Below, one piece after another: positions 1 to 12,990 of a DNA stretch of 64,000 nucleotides; the stretch's first letter is position 1, and the number at the start of each line of letters is the position of its first letter. A program made the position numbers and the translations under genes. The stretch is from Diphasiastrum complanatum (taxonomy: Eukaryota > Streptophyta > Lycopodiopsida > Lycopodiales > Lycopodiaceae): the NCBI GenBank assembly GCA_029204225.1, contig CM055109.1, forward strand, positions 35,040,496 through 35,104,495, given 5' to 3'. The notes under the pieces are model-generated. The model ran no database searches. It saw only the letters and a list, made by a program, of their open reading frames with translations, and was not told the DNA's origin.

Positions 1-2
1 GT

Positions 3-482
3 ATTCAGTGTAATGCACCCACCAGATTCACCTATGAGTTGGCTGAATTCGATTCATTCCTCACTTGTGCTAGCGAAGCTCTTGCAAATTTTTTTCACGA
101 CCAAAGCCTTCCAAACTTCCTGAACTACTTTATGATATACTTTCATGCATCTTACATTTCCTTTCTGCTCATCATGTCTTCTACAGATACTTCCCAGTCT
201 CTGTGTTATACTATCCATCGTGATGTCCCATTTGCAACGGATATCATGATCCTTCCTAGCACAAGTATGGTCACTCAGTGGATGACCCTTGCGGAGACTC
301 TGCTCACTGCAATGGGTATTCATGAGAGAGCCCTTTCTGGCAGAATCAACATGGATTTCATCACTCTTGCCTTCAGTATGTGGAAGGAAGAGAAATCCAA
401 ATTTTATATCACCTTTTAGGGAGCAACACACAAGGTGCACATCATTGAGACCGCCCTTGCAGCCATAGGTATAGCGTCAGGT
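3..482 (+). pseudogene. Unknown ORF fragment, homologous to the 61.1-kb ORF, broken by a stop
   Basis: A reading frame is open from the window edge (nt 3) to a TAG at 417-419 and reads on in frame to about 482. The part around nt 270-416 (WMTLAETLLTAMGI, then NMDFITLAFSMWKEEKSKFYI) aligns with the ORF at 61116 (WVQAVSPLLEATGI, NMDFVLMAYAMWDQDKHRFYI). After the TAG the homology continues (THKVHI against THRVHV), so the stop looks like a mutation inside a once longer protein. From about 483 the sequence switches abruptly to a gypsy integrase tail. There is no ATG start and no catalytic motif that I recognise. It may be a gag-like or accessory ORF of an LTR element; function unknown. Confidence 0.45.
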
Positions 483-795
483 AATTACGCCACGAAGCTC
501 TACATAAGCTCTGTGAAACACGCTTACTAGTTGTGCATGCACTGACAGTTGAAAAGGAAAGACGCAAAGCATAGCATGATCGCATGTTACAAAAGAAGGA
601 TCTTCATTTCGGAGATCTAGTCATGATGTATAAAACCAAGGTGATCAAGGAGAAATTAAAATTCACAGACGAAGGTCCTTATTGGATCAAAGAAATTCCT
701 AATCATGGAGCCGTGAATCTGTAGAAGCTAGATGGGACACCTTTCAACACACCCATCAACGGTAGCCGGTTGCACAAGTATTGGCCACCGTAGTG
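483..795 (+). pseudogene. Ty3/gypsy integrase C-terminal fragment
   Basis: Plus-strand translation gives the tail of a gypsy integrase: HEALHKLCETRLL near nt 489-527, then LQKKDLHFGDLVMMYKTK and a final GSRLHKYWPP before a stop at 793-795. It matches the minus-strand integrase tail at 4581-4910 closely but lies in the opposite orientation. Two in-frame stops are visible (about 571 and 721), so it is dead. The DDE catalytic core is absent. The left junction with the unknown ORF at about 483 is a clean chimeric breakpoint. Confidence 0.75.
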
Positions 796-1560
796 AGACA
801 GATCCAAGTTGGTGATGGCATGTCACGAAAAGTTTATCTGTTCATCACAACTAAATCCAGGAAGATCAAGCCAAATCAAGCTAGATCCATCAAGATTCAG
901 CCAGATATGGCTAGATTAGGGAAGATCCAACAAGATCCAAGAGGAATCCAGATCTAGATAGAATCAAGAGGGAAGCAGATCATCAGATTACACCAATAAG
1001 GCCCCCAATTTGCAGATCAGAGACCTTGGTTTCATTAACTATGGCAAAATAAAGACCAAATTCACTCAGAGCTGATGGATCTGCTACCAAATATCTATCA
1101 AAACTTCTAGAGAGTTAGTAACAGTCAGATCTAACATGGATGTAGTAGATTATCAATTTGTAATAGTTAAGAATCAGAGAATCTCAAGATCTCGTCAAAA
1201 AACACTCTAAAAGAGCTTTTTTTTTTCATAGTCACTAGATCTAACCCAGATGCATCCATGAAAATCTTTGCGAGAGTTACTAATAGAAAAAACATCATTT
1301 TTTAGTGTATGCGAGAGTTCCAAGAAGCATAATATTCATAACCTCCCCAGAGCATTGAGATCATCAGATCAACCTTTGCAAGGGGCATAAATGAAATCAG
1401 AACAGTGAAATTAGCCTATCTACATGGTCTGATCTTGAAAATCTAACCATAAGAGCAAGTTGTGCGATCATTTACTCCCTGCGAGGATTGAACCCTCGCA
1501 AACTGTCTGAACTCTCGTAGAACCTTTGCAGGGTAGTCAAATCACCTTCTGAACTCTCAT
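796..1560. repeat. Gypsy non-coding block, inverted copy of 3838-4580
   Basis: This is non-coding sequence between the integrase fragment and the LTR. Read in reverse complement it matches 3838-4580, for example the segments around AGATCAAGCCAAATCAAGCT and GTTCAGAAGGTGATTTGACT. It contains several copies of a TGCGAGAGTT/AACTCTCGCA motif that also fills the leader at 51.3-52.0 kb. The homology stops exactly at the LTR boundary (1560/1561). It probably represents the long spacer that follows integrase in this gypsy family. Confidence 0.6.
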
Positions 1561-2379
1561 TGTAGGGTCAAAGATCTTGCGTAGTATAGCCCTCATGCCT
1601 GTCAACAGGGGTTAGATCACTGGATAGGTACTTAACTATGCATAGATGCTATTTTTAGTTAGTTTTCTACTCTCTCCCTTAACTCTATTCACCACTAACA
1701 CTACCCTCCTTTAACTCTACTCTTCTACAATAACATTCATCATGCTTTTGGGTGAAGGAAAAGGATAGACAAGAAGAGGAAGAGAGAAGAGAAGAGAGAA
1801 AGAGAGAGAGACAAGGTTAGCTCAAATGCTCAATGTCATTGCTTATGGAGAAACCTTAACTAATCACAAACAAAAAGCATGGAAGAAATAAAAAGAACAA
1901 GCAAACACAACAATAGCATAAGCAAGATTGATTAGAAAATGAGGATGCTTGAGCTCTCAAAATAGTAGAGTCTCCTCCTCTCTATTAAGCAATTGCAAAT
2001 AGTGTACAAATGGTGTCTTTTTATAAATTGGGTAAGGCCCTTGCCCCTCAATCCTATTGGCTAATATTCACATTGATCCTATCCATTCATCTTGGACCCA
2101 ACTTGATCCAAGGGTCCACAAAAAGTACACTGGAAATCACAAGATTCATGTGAGTCCAAAATTGGACCCAATTCTAAAAAGTAAACTCTAAGTTTAAAAT
2201 TGACTTTGGGTCTCAAGTTTTATTTTAGTTACAAAGGCCCAAGTCTATTTTATTTTATTTACACTTTGGCTTGCGTGCTCATTGGGCCATGGGCTTATAC
2301 GCGCAGGATGCCATGCCCTCGCAACACATTTTATTGGACGATTTTATTTATTTACACTTTGTTGGGAATACCCCCAACA
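1561..2379 (-). repeat. Ty3/gypsy LTR (819 bp)
   Basis: Read on the minus strand it begins TGTTGGGGGTATTCCCAACA (2379 downward) and ends CCTACA (1561), giving TG...CA termini. A TATAAAAAG box lies on the minus strand around 2017-2027. Its last ~340 bp matches the plus-strand LTR fragment 50504-50866, where CCTACA is followed by a gypsy-type primer-binding site; this fixes the orientation. A pyrimidine-rich stretch (CTCTC/CTTCC) lies in the transcribed part. In this copy no primer-binding site follows the LTR end; the non-coding block 796-1560 adjoins directly. No second complete LTR of this family is visible. Confidence 0.6.
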
Positions 2380-2415
2380 GGACCCACGGCCTGAAGTAGT
2401 GGGCACTCTGTCGGT

Positions 2416-3826
2416 TTAGTATAGCGTCCGCTTTGCTCGCCTCTGGTGGACTAGGTAGCCCGTAACTTCTTCCATGAAGTTGAGACGGTCCAGTTTCTTC
2501 AAGTCCTTGGACGTGTGGAAGGACTTGTGGACTCCTGTCAGCCATTTTTGCTCGACCCATGCTTGGAATCGGCGCGTCCAGGGATCTCCAAGGAATGCAG
2601 CTCGATAATATACACGAGCGACTGGCAGCTGATCTTCGACTTTGTCGGAAGCTAGCGCCTTATTAGGATCAAAGAATATTGAGGGATGAAAATCATCCCA
2701 TTTTGTTTCAATGCCCATTAAATGTTCTAAATCCCGGACGTAAGTGGCTGTCGCGCGGACTGTTGGATCAGGACAATTGATATATTGATTTGCGAACGTG
2801 GTGAGAGCCCTTCTGGCATCAACATCCATAGTCCACCCATATTCTGATGGTATGATTGGCCAATTAAAATTTTGCAGTGCAATCTTGTCCAGAGGGGTGC
2901 CGCATTCCGCCCATTTGGATCGTCGTGTACATGGCAGGAAGTGCACGTTCAACCGTAATTTTTGCGGACTCATCACATAGGCCCTGATGGTCGCAGGGTC
3001 TCTTTCAAACAACTGTTGATGCCACTCTGGTTGTCGTTGGAGGGCGGGTAATGCCTGCAATTCTTTGTCCTTTATTGTCTGAGTTGAAAACAATATCTGC
3101 CAGTTGTCACTTGATGACTCGTGGGGGGACTTTGATAGGAATTTGTTGATTTTCTCCTCCATGGACTTTGGTCTTCGGAAGGCCCGGCTGACAAATATCG
3201 TGCGCGAACCTCTGGATGATGTGGCTTGGCTTTGGCTGGTATCTGCACCTTGGCCCTGGTCTTACGTCTCAGCAACCGTATTTAGTTTGTCCTTGGTCTT
3301 GGCCTTCGGATCCTTGATCTTGGGTGAATCCCCCTTGGCCCTGGTCTCGTGTCTCAGCAGCCGTATCCGTTTGTCCTTGGTCTTGGCCTTCGGACCCTTG
3401 ATCTTGGGTGAATCCCCCTGCTGCCTGCTGGCTTTGGTCTTGGTTGGTACTAGCCTGTGCAGCGTCAAAATTAAGTGGTGGTGGATTCGCCACGGGGGTG
3501 GGCTGGGCCTTTGTTTCCATGAATTTTTCACAAGCCTTGAGGGCTTGTTTGGCCTGGGTGAGCTCGTGAGTTGCGCTTGCCCGATATTTGTTGAACTCTA
3601 CTTGGTAGCTATTTAAGATTTGGCTATAAACCTGCACTTGATGCCAAAGAAGATTCATTTCTGATTGAGAGAGTGGCCATGAGTTTGGTGCAGGTTGAGC
3701 TAACAAGACGAGCTTTTCATCTTGTAGGGCTTTGACCTCCTTATAGCGGATTTTAGAGTGCGTATTAAGAGAAATCCACTTTCCCTTGCTTAGTTCCACC
3801 CAAAGTTTGGCAGACACCTTCTTCAC
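2416..3826 (-). pseudogene. Unknown accessory ORF 3' of gypsy integrase
   Basis: Two minus-strand frames appear to form one ancestral ORF of roughly 470 codons. The N-terminal frame runs 3826-3269 (185 residues) and contains a Gln/Asp/Gly-rich repeated segment. The C-terminal frame runs through ATG 3162 (248 residues to 2416) and is also open upstream of that ATG. A one-base length difference between two tandem ~85-bp units (3248-3418) shifts the frame and creates the stop at 3269. The C-terminal part is rich in Trp, Arg and Asp and has no transmembrane or signal segment, so it is not obviously envelope-like. No catalytic motif is recognised. Its place between integrase and the LTR suggests an element-encoded accessory protein. 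Confidence 0.45.
3248..3418. repeat. Two ~85-bp tandem units inside the accessory ORF
   Basis: CTTGGCCCTGGTCT starts each unit (about 3249 and 3334), and each ends in CTTGATCTTGGGTGAATCCC. The units encode a Gly/Gln/Asp-rich peptide on the minus strand. A one-nucleotide length difference between them disrupts the reading frame. Confidence 0.75.
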
Positions 3827-3837
3827 AAAATTCTAAG

Positions 3838-4580
3838 ACCTCAGGGAAGTCTGCGAGAGTTCAGAAGGTGATTTGACTGCTATGCAAAGCTTCTGCGAGG
3901 GTTCAGGCTGTCTGCGAGGGTTGAACTCTCGCAGAAAGTGATCTCTCGCACAACTTGTTCTTGTGATTGGATTTTCAAGATCAGACCATGTAGGCAGGCT
4001 AATTTTACTGCTCTAATTCCATTTAGGCACCTTGCGAGGGTTGGTAAGATGATCTTGATGCTTTGCGAGGGTTCTGAAAATTCAGCTTCTGGGAACCCTC
4101 ACACACACTAAAAAATGGTGATTCCTCCATCAAGAACTCTCGTAGAGATTTTCATGGATGCATCTGGGTTAGATCTGGTGACTGTCCAAGTTTCAAGAGC
4201 TATCTCCCAAGGGATCTCAAAAAATCATGAAAAAAATGCTCTTTTAGAGTGTTTTTTGACGAGAACTTGAGATTTTCTGATTTTTAACCTTTGAAAACTG
4301 GTAATCAGCTTCATCTAGGCTTGATATGACTGTTGGTAGTTCTCTGAAAATTCTGATGGATACTTGGTAACAGATCCATCAGTCAATCTGATGATCTGCT
4401 TTCTTCTTGATCCTATCTGGATCTGGATCCTCCTTGGATTCTGATCAATTTCTCCGATCTTGCTAGATCTGGCCGAATCTTGATGGAACTAGCTTGATTT
4501 GGCTTGATCTTCCTAGATCTAGTGGTGATGGTTTAGCTGAATAGCTTTTCGTAACGTGCCATCACCAATCTGGATCTCTC
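3838..4580. repeat. Gypsy spacer, inverted partner of 796-1560
   Basis: This is the non-coding segment between the minus-strand integrase stop (4581) and the accessory ORF start (3826). It is the inverted counterpart of 796-1560 and is rich in AGATCT/TAGATC words and TGCGAGGGTT/AACTCTCGCA motifs (clustered 3850-4150). The two copies with their integrase tails form a large inverted repeat around the accessory ORF and LTR. Confidence 0.6.
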
Positions 4581-5640
4581 TTACTGTGGTGGCCAGTACT
4601 TGTGCAACCGGCTACCGTTGATGGGTGTATCGAATGGTGTCCCATCTAGCTTTTCTAAATTCACAGTTCTATGATTAAGAATTTTCTTGATCCGATAAGG
4701 AACTTCGCCTGTGAATTTTAACTTTCCCTTGATCACCTTGGTTTTATACATCATGACCCAATTTCCGGAACGAAGATCCTTCTTTTGTAATCTGCAATCA
4801 TGCCATGCTTTGCGTCTTTTCTTTTTCAGCTGCAAGTGCATGCACAGCTAGTAAGCGTGTTTCACAGAGTTTATGCAGAGCTTCGTGGCGTAGTTGTAGA
4901 GATTTGGACTCATTAAGACGTTGCATGGTGGCAATCCTTAATGAAGGAACTAAAAACTCTACTAGCATCACAACATCCTGACCATATACCAACTGGAAGG
5001 GTGTTTGATCAGTGCTTCCTTTATATGTTGTCCTGAATGCCCACAATGCAGCATGCAACTTGTGTTCCCAATCTGATCTACTAGCTTCAATTGTTTTCGT
5101 GAGCACACTATATAGGATCTTATTGGATGATTCTGCTTGTCCATTACCACAAGGATAATAAGGCATACTGGTTATGTGGATCACGAAAAATTCTTCCAAG
5201 ATGACCTTGATGGTCTCATTGATGAAATGACTTCCAGGATCGCTGACTAGCTCTACCAAACATCCAAAGCGCACTATGATATTTTCATAAAGGAACTTGG
5301 CAGTGGTCCTAGCATCAGCTACTCTTACTGCCTTGGCTTCGACCCACTTAGTGAGGTAGTCTATGGCTACGATTATGTATCGAACCTGAGAACTCCTTGC
5401 TGCAGGGTGAATTGGACCGATGTAATCCAATCCCCACTTTTCAAATGGTGCTTGGGCTAAGACTGGGTGCAGTAGGTCATAGTTCAATCTTGTTGGCCTT
5501 CTCACCCTTTGGCACACATCGCACTTTTTCAAGTATTCCTCCGTATCCTTATGAATCGTTGGCCACCAACATCCTGATTGCAGGATCTTGCAAACTATAA
5601 TGTCAGATGCAAAATGGCCTCCACCCATGCCTTCATGTGA
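4581..5640 (-). pseudogene. Ty3/gypsy integrase
   Basis: The minus-strand frame 5628-4798 holds the integrase zinc finger (HEGMGGGH just at and before its first Met, CDVCQR about 35 residues in) and the DDE core: Asp in LDYIGP, Asp in SDPGSHF, Glu in NGQAES. The usual SDRGSHF carries Pro for Arg. The C-terminal domain continues in another frame (4841-4581, ending GSRLHKYWPP), so a frameshift near 4810-4840 separates core from tail. In an active element this enzyme would insert the cDNA; this copy could not make a full-length protein. Confidence 0.85.
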
Positions 5641-5803
5641 AAGCGAAATATCTGGGTGGCCTCATGAGGAAGAATACACCATCGAAGAATTCCGTCTGGT
5701 CCTCTTCGATACAACTAGCCGACAATCAACTGATAAGGTCTAGCCTTCAAGATCAATTTCCGTTGTTCTGTCTTTGGTAGTGATTTGTATGGTTGGCCCC
5801 ACA

Positions 5804-7244
5804 TTAGATATTCAACAATGTCGGCAGCCCATTCTGGTACTGTGTCCATGTAAATAAAATAGCATCTGCCAGCTCATCGTCGGGTTGGATTGCAATCTTC
5901 TTTCCCTTGATTCGTGACACATGATCTGTCATGTAGTGATGTTTTTCCTTGCGAACTACTATCCAAAAATCAAATTCCAACAATAGAAGTAGCCATCTGG
6001 TGATACTTCCGGTGTTGCAAGTTTTATTAACGAGATAGAGCAAGGGTTGATGGTCCGTATAAAAAGAAAAATGTGTGGCCATCAGGTAGTGTCAAAATTT
6101 CTTAACCACATAAATCATTGCCAGTGCTTCTCGCTCTTTGGTTGAATAGTTCATTTCAGTATCACTGAGCTGTTAGCTTGCAAAACGGATTGGAAATTTT
6201 TTTTTGTGTTCACCTGGCTGGGTTAAGACTGCTCCAACTGCATACTTCGATGCGTCTATATGCATGTGAAACTCAATGGGCCAATTGGGTGGGCGTAAGA
6301 TTGGTGCTGAAACCAATGCATCCTTAAGCTTCTGGAAAGCCTTTAGGGCTTCCTCGTTCCAATGTGGATCCGTCGTGAGTTTGTAAATTGGTCGAGCTAA
6401 CTCTGCAAAATCAAGAATGAAGATCCTATAATAGTTAGCATGACCCATGAAAATGTAGACCTCGCGGATCGTCCCTAGTGTTGGTAGATCAACAATGATC
6501 CTGATCTTTGATAGATCTGTGGCGATCCCGTGTCTTGACACTATATGGCCGAGTATCAAGCCATGCGCCACCCAGAATTGACATTTTTTTGGATTCAGGG
6601 AGATCTGGTATTTGCGGCATTTTTGTAGCACCTTCTCCAAATTAAATAAGTGTTCTGAATCTGGTCCATGCACGCACAGATCATCCAAGAAAATTTCCAG
6701 AAATTTTTGCAAATAATCTTTGAATGCTGCCTGCATGACTGCTTGGGGTATTGCAAAGTCCAAATGGCATCACTTTATAGGCATAGGTTTCCCATTCTGT
6801 GGCAAACACTGTCTTGTGCTAGTCCTAGGGGGCTACCTTCACCTGGTTGTAGCCGCTAAAGCCGTCTAGAAAACAGTGGGCTTCAGTGCCAACTACTCTG
6901 TCGAGGACACTTTTTGTAAATGGTAGAGAAAAATGATCCTTTTTGGTAACTGCATTTAGTGCCTTCAGATTCACACAAATCCGCATTTTGCCGTTCTTCT
7001 TGGGTACTATAACTATCGGTGATACCCATTTCGTGTGTTCGATTTCATAGATGAAATTTGCATCCATCAGCTTCTGCAACTCTTGCTTGATCAGCTCAGT
7101 ATAATTCGGGTTGCAGCGGTAATAACGGCTTACCTTGGAAACTGCTCCGTCCACCAAGGGTATGGTGTGTTGGACTATTGTTGGTGGAATGCCCTTCCGG
7201 TCACTATAACTCCAAGCAAAATGGTCTTTATACTCCACCAACAA
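5804..7244 (-). pseudogene. Ty3/gypsy reverse transcriptase and RNase H
   Basis: The frame 7244-6825 carries the RT N-terminus (VSPIVIVPKKNGKMRICVN, FLDGFSGYNQV). Two stops follow just below 6840, then a one-base frameshift near 6760-6775. The frame 6763-6173 continues with a degenerate active-site box (FLDD in place of YxDD) and the RNase H start DASKYAVGAVL. After stops at 6173-6175 and about 6092 the RNase H end follows (FYTDHQPLLYL, HHYMTDHVSRI, to 5804). The domain order RT-RNase H-integrase is diagnostic for Ty3/gypsy. The region 7245-7728 is the protease-RT linker, without an open frame. Confidence 0.85.
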
Positions 7245-7728
7245 TGATTGTAGTCTTTTGAACTATGTGGGTGCTAATTGCTCTCCCACATGCACTATCT
7301 TTTCTTCTTCACTTAGCTCGACAAGATTCATCGACCGTGTTCACGCAGGTCCCTCAAAGACTTGTTTTGCTGGTGCCTAACTTTGATCAGATTCCCTCTA
7401 GGCTTGCGGCATCATGATTACCACGTCGTTCAAGGTATAATTCTTGAAAGTCTCAAGCATCTCGTGGACTGGCACTCATCGAGATTTCTTCTTCAGCATA
7501 TTGTTCTTAGTCCGACTGGTCATTTTTTGATTTTCTATCACTTGTGTAGAAGATGACGTTGTATCTGAGTCTATCTTGATTGACTTCAAAGAGTCCAACA
7601 CCTTCTTTTTGCACTTTTTTGTCATTTTGGTGGGTTCATCCTTGTTGTCTTTCAGTGGGACTACCGTGACATTCGCCTCGTGGTTTCAAATATCAACATC
7701 CACTGTAGCTATCGCCTCTTCGGATAGA

Positions 7729-8634
7729 TCACCCAATCGGATCACCTATTTGCTTCAACTGATTCTTCTTATTTGCAAGTGCCTTGTGTGGATCGATCCT
7801 TGATATTTTTGCCATAGCAGACTTTTGCGGTGGTTGAGCTGGTACTTTCTTGGTTTCGTAACGATCTGGGTCCATGTGGTGTAGGACCTGTTCATCAGTC
7901 AGCTCAATCTCCTTATTATAAGATATAGCATATTGCCAAGCGACTAGATCATTGTCCATTGGGTTCTCAATAGGCTCCACTGACAACCATGCTATGTTTA
8001 TCATATTCATCCCAAATGTGATTGGTGTGTCCATAGCGTAACACTTGGGTGAGGATGTACTGGGTTCCGGATTTGATTCATATTGACATGTCCGGTAGTC
8101 AATAGTTGCTAATGCATCTATCCATCTTACGACATCCATCTCGGAATCATAGTGACCTCCCTTGGCTGGCCTTGGCCGATCAATTGTGTGATCTGTCGTA
8201 GATGATCCATCATCAGCTTTGGGTGCAATAGGTCTCACTGCCCATGTGGTTGGATCAACCTTTACAGCATGTTCTCTGTTCTCGAAGGTGAGTTTTTCCG
8301 TATCCCAATTGTGTACTACTTGCGCAATCCTCAGCCATGGTCTTCCCAGTAAAACACGGTATGCAGCTGGAGATTCAGGTATATCCATGACTACAAAAGT
8401 AGTCACAAACTACATGCCTGCTATCTTTACGGGGATATCGGCAACTACACCTTTTGGTTTCACACAGAATTGATCTACTAGCTTGATGGCGAATCTTGCC
8501 GGCTTCAACCCTTGCACACCCCATTTTTCATACAAAGTAGTGGAGATCAAATTGACACCCGATCCTCCATCTACCATTGTTGTCTCGTCCTCGTATCTCT
8601 TGTGTTTCAACCAGCGATGGAAGGATGGACACAT
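7729..8634 (-). pseudogene. Ty3/gypsy aspartic protease and downstream linker
   Basis: The frame 8634-8410 includes the retroviral-type protease active site MVDGGSGVNLIS, and the same frame after a single TAG (8410-8412) gives AYRVLLGRPWLR, the C-terminal protease motif. The linker after it (about 130 residues, to 7729) contains LTDEQVLHHMDP, which is also found in the second gypsy copy at 20.2 kb as LTNEQILNHMDP. One stop separates the two halves of the protease. No gag or zinc knuckle is found upstream. Confidence 0.75.
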
Positions 8635-8699
8635 GCATGCATAACTCTTACTTATGTGCTCTCTTTACAAATATTTGTAGATTCTATGATCTCATAGTA

Positions 8700-10235
<1,536 letters not shown>

Positions 10236-11483
10236 ATTGTAAAAAATATATATTTTTATGACACAAATACTTATCAATTGATAATTTTATATTTCTCTAA
10301 CCAATGGAACATATTCAATAGGAAGATTTACAAGAAACTAAAGTCTCGTCATTATAAAAAGCTCAAAGGTGACATACACCAACAAATCAGTATACAATAG
10401 ACAATTAACAAAGCATAGAACAAAAGAAAATATCTTTTATGTGATACACAAGTCTTCTAGTTTTGAGGTAAGCTTTGTTTGAAAATAATGATTAATATTG
10501 AATCCGTATAGTGGAATGTCATTCACATTTTGAGTCTCTTCTAATTTTGAATGTTGTTGGCTCTGATTTTCAAATGTTTATCCATCTCTAGTGCATTGGT
10601 GTTCTCTATGTTTAATGTGGTTCTTGAATGTGTAGGTTTTCTAAAACATACCACACTAAAGCAATCAATGGTAGGCATTACTATTTATAATAATTAATCA
10701 TAAGTGGCTAGAGCACTTAAACATTGGAGTGGAGTGATCAATGAAAAAATCACTTTTTGTTTTGGCAATTTTGTTACTTTCTCTCTCCTACATGACATTT
10801 TTTATAAGCACCATTTGTATTATGGACCTCTTCTAAATTATCATCCACAAGTAATTCATATCTTGCTAAAGTGCGCAATCATAATAGCTTTCTATCTGTG
10901 ATTCATTTTGTTAATGTCATCCATAAAATATTTATATCAAATTAACATTATGGACTCCAAACTTAAAATTAGATTGTGTTAAATTTTTAACAAACTTATT
11001 CTCAGTTGAGTTTTGAGCATCAAAGTTAATAGCATTGACAATGTCTAAACATCTACTTTTTAGAGTTTCAGAACTTTCAACTTGTTCCTTGAGCTTGAAA
11101 TGAGTACTCATTTGGACTCATTGAAGATTGGGAGAATATAAAAAATGTACCCAACTTGAAAATGGTTCTATATTCTTAGTATGTTAGAGAGCAAATGTAT
11201 CAACATAGACTCTATAGAAGTATACTGCTATCAATAATAACTAGGGACTTCAAAAAAAAGAGTGAAATTGCCTCAATGAAATTAGGTTAGTTAGAAAGAA
11301 TTCAAACACAATTATTGATATTTTAATCCCGATTGTTTGAGCTTTTCTTAGTAACCACAAAAATCTACAAAAATATTTCTTTCTAATGGTGAAATTCTAA
11401 ACTAATTACTAAAAAAATGTTGAATTAAAAAAAAAAAAGTTTCTAGAGTTAACTTTAATCCCATGCACATACAAATCAATCAA

Positions 11484-11743
11484 TTAGCTAAATAGTAAAT
11501 CAATACAATAGATTATATGCATGAGATATTGGACCTATTTTATTTTCAAGAAGCCATTTTAGATTTTACTAAAAAAGTATGTCCTTGTCATTGAGGTATT
11601 AGTATAGATTTTAGTTAAATAGTAAATCAATACAATAGATTATATACATGAGATATTGGACCTATTTTATTTTCATGGAGCCATTTTAGATTTTACTAAA
11701 AAAAAGTATGTCCTTGTCATTGAGGTATTACTATAGATATTAG
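11484..11743. repeat. Tandem duplication, two ~128-bp units
   Basis: 11484-11610 and 11611-11743 are near-identical. Both contain AGTAAATCAATACAATAGAT and GTATGTCCTTGTCATTGAGG, with a few substitutions and a poly-A length difference. Confidence 0.85.
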
Positions 11744-12892
11744 TCCTCATGAGCGATGATGCTTTATGCAATATAACACTATTGTACTTGAATTACCAAT
11801 TTGGATGTTCTTGAATTTTTCACTCTATTAGAATAATCATGTAGAAAAATACAATTCATATGTTTTCAACTCCATGCAATATAGAAAATAGGAGCAATAT
11901 ATGACTGAAAAATATTTCATAATATCCAGATAAAACAAGTTAAGTTTTGATATTCAATTTTATTATTTAGTTTATTCATTTTACACGTGCATACTATAAG
12001 TTCTATTTGTGCATACTAGCAATTAGTAGACAAATATTATTAGAAGGATAATAAAAATAGTTTCAAAAGAGAAACAAAAAATTAGTTCATATGATATATT
12101 TCTCAAAGCACATACAAATTTTCATGATATATAGAGATAAGAATAGAAATAAGATAGACCATTGCTAGATACTGTACTATTGAGTAGCTTCACTTGAGGC
12201 ATTGGCATAGTCTCCACCAAAGAGCTTTATATGTATTTGTAGAAATCTCTTATCTACATTCCTAAGATTCCACTTCAAATCTAAGGTATAATTTTTTTTT
12301 TTAATTCCAAAAGCGTTAAAAGTTATTAGTGTAATGAAAATTTTTCTTATCGTAAAGACTATAGGTTTAAAATTTATGCACTTGTGCACCCCATAAAAAA
12401 CTTTCATCACATTTGTATCTACACATTTGTATCTAAGGATGAAGTCATACATTATCTTACTATAATATATGATTCCTTTCAAAGCTTTCAATTCTTTTAT
12501 ATCAATCAAATACAAATTCATGAGAGGAGTTGAGGGACTAACACACAATATTGTTTTGTTGACGCAACCAATCATTCTTAGGTTCCTAGCTTGAATATTC
12601 ATTAGTTTCACAACCAATAATCAAAATTAAATGAATAACTCTAGTATACAATTATCTTGGTATAGTTTGTGTGCAACATATTAATGTGATATAATAAGTT
12701 TGAGAAAATGATCATGTATATTTTTTCATCTAATGTATGTGTACAAAATAAATATGAAGTGCTATTAGAAAACTTAAAAATGCTCAATATCACGATGATG
12801 AGGGGTAAAGCAAATTACTTGTTTGAATTGCCATCAATGATATGTTTTTCTCTTGCATAATACCTACCAAAGGCATTCTATTTATTTATATG

Positions 12893-12990
12893 TTTTTTTT
12901 CCAAGCTATGCGTAGTTTGATTGCAATTATTCTTTATATATGTTTTTTCCAAGCTATGCGTAGTTATATTGTGGTCATTCTTTAAAACTT
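12893..12990. repeat. Tandem duplication, two ~48-bp units
   Basis: TTTTTTCCAAGCTATGCGTAGTT occurs at about 12895 and 12943, each followed by a similar ATT-rich segment ending in ATTCTTTA. Confidence 0.75.

Larger units (their letters stand above)
1561..8640 (-). mobile_element. Degenerate Ty3/gypsy retrotransposon with accessory ORF
   Basis: On the minus strand the order is protease (8634-7729), RT and RNase H (7244-5804), integrase (about 5640-4581), a non-coding spacer (4580-3838), an accessory ORF (3826-2416) and an LTR (2379-1561). A long spacer and an extra ORF between integrase and the 3' LTR are known in the Tat/Athila branch of Ty3/gypsy, and the protease form DGGSGVNLI fits plant gypsy elements. 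gag and the 5' LTR are missing: the protease is cut off near 8640 by an unrelated repeat. Every pol domain carries stops or frameshifts, so the copy cannot encode its own machinery. Confidence 0.65.

Noticed and set aside
12177-12617. 146-codon minus-strand ORF in the AT-rich region
   Set aside because: No recognised motif, composition follows the AT-rich background, and no neighbouring exon-like signals.
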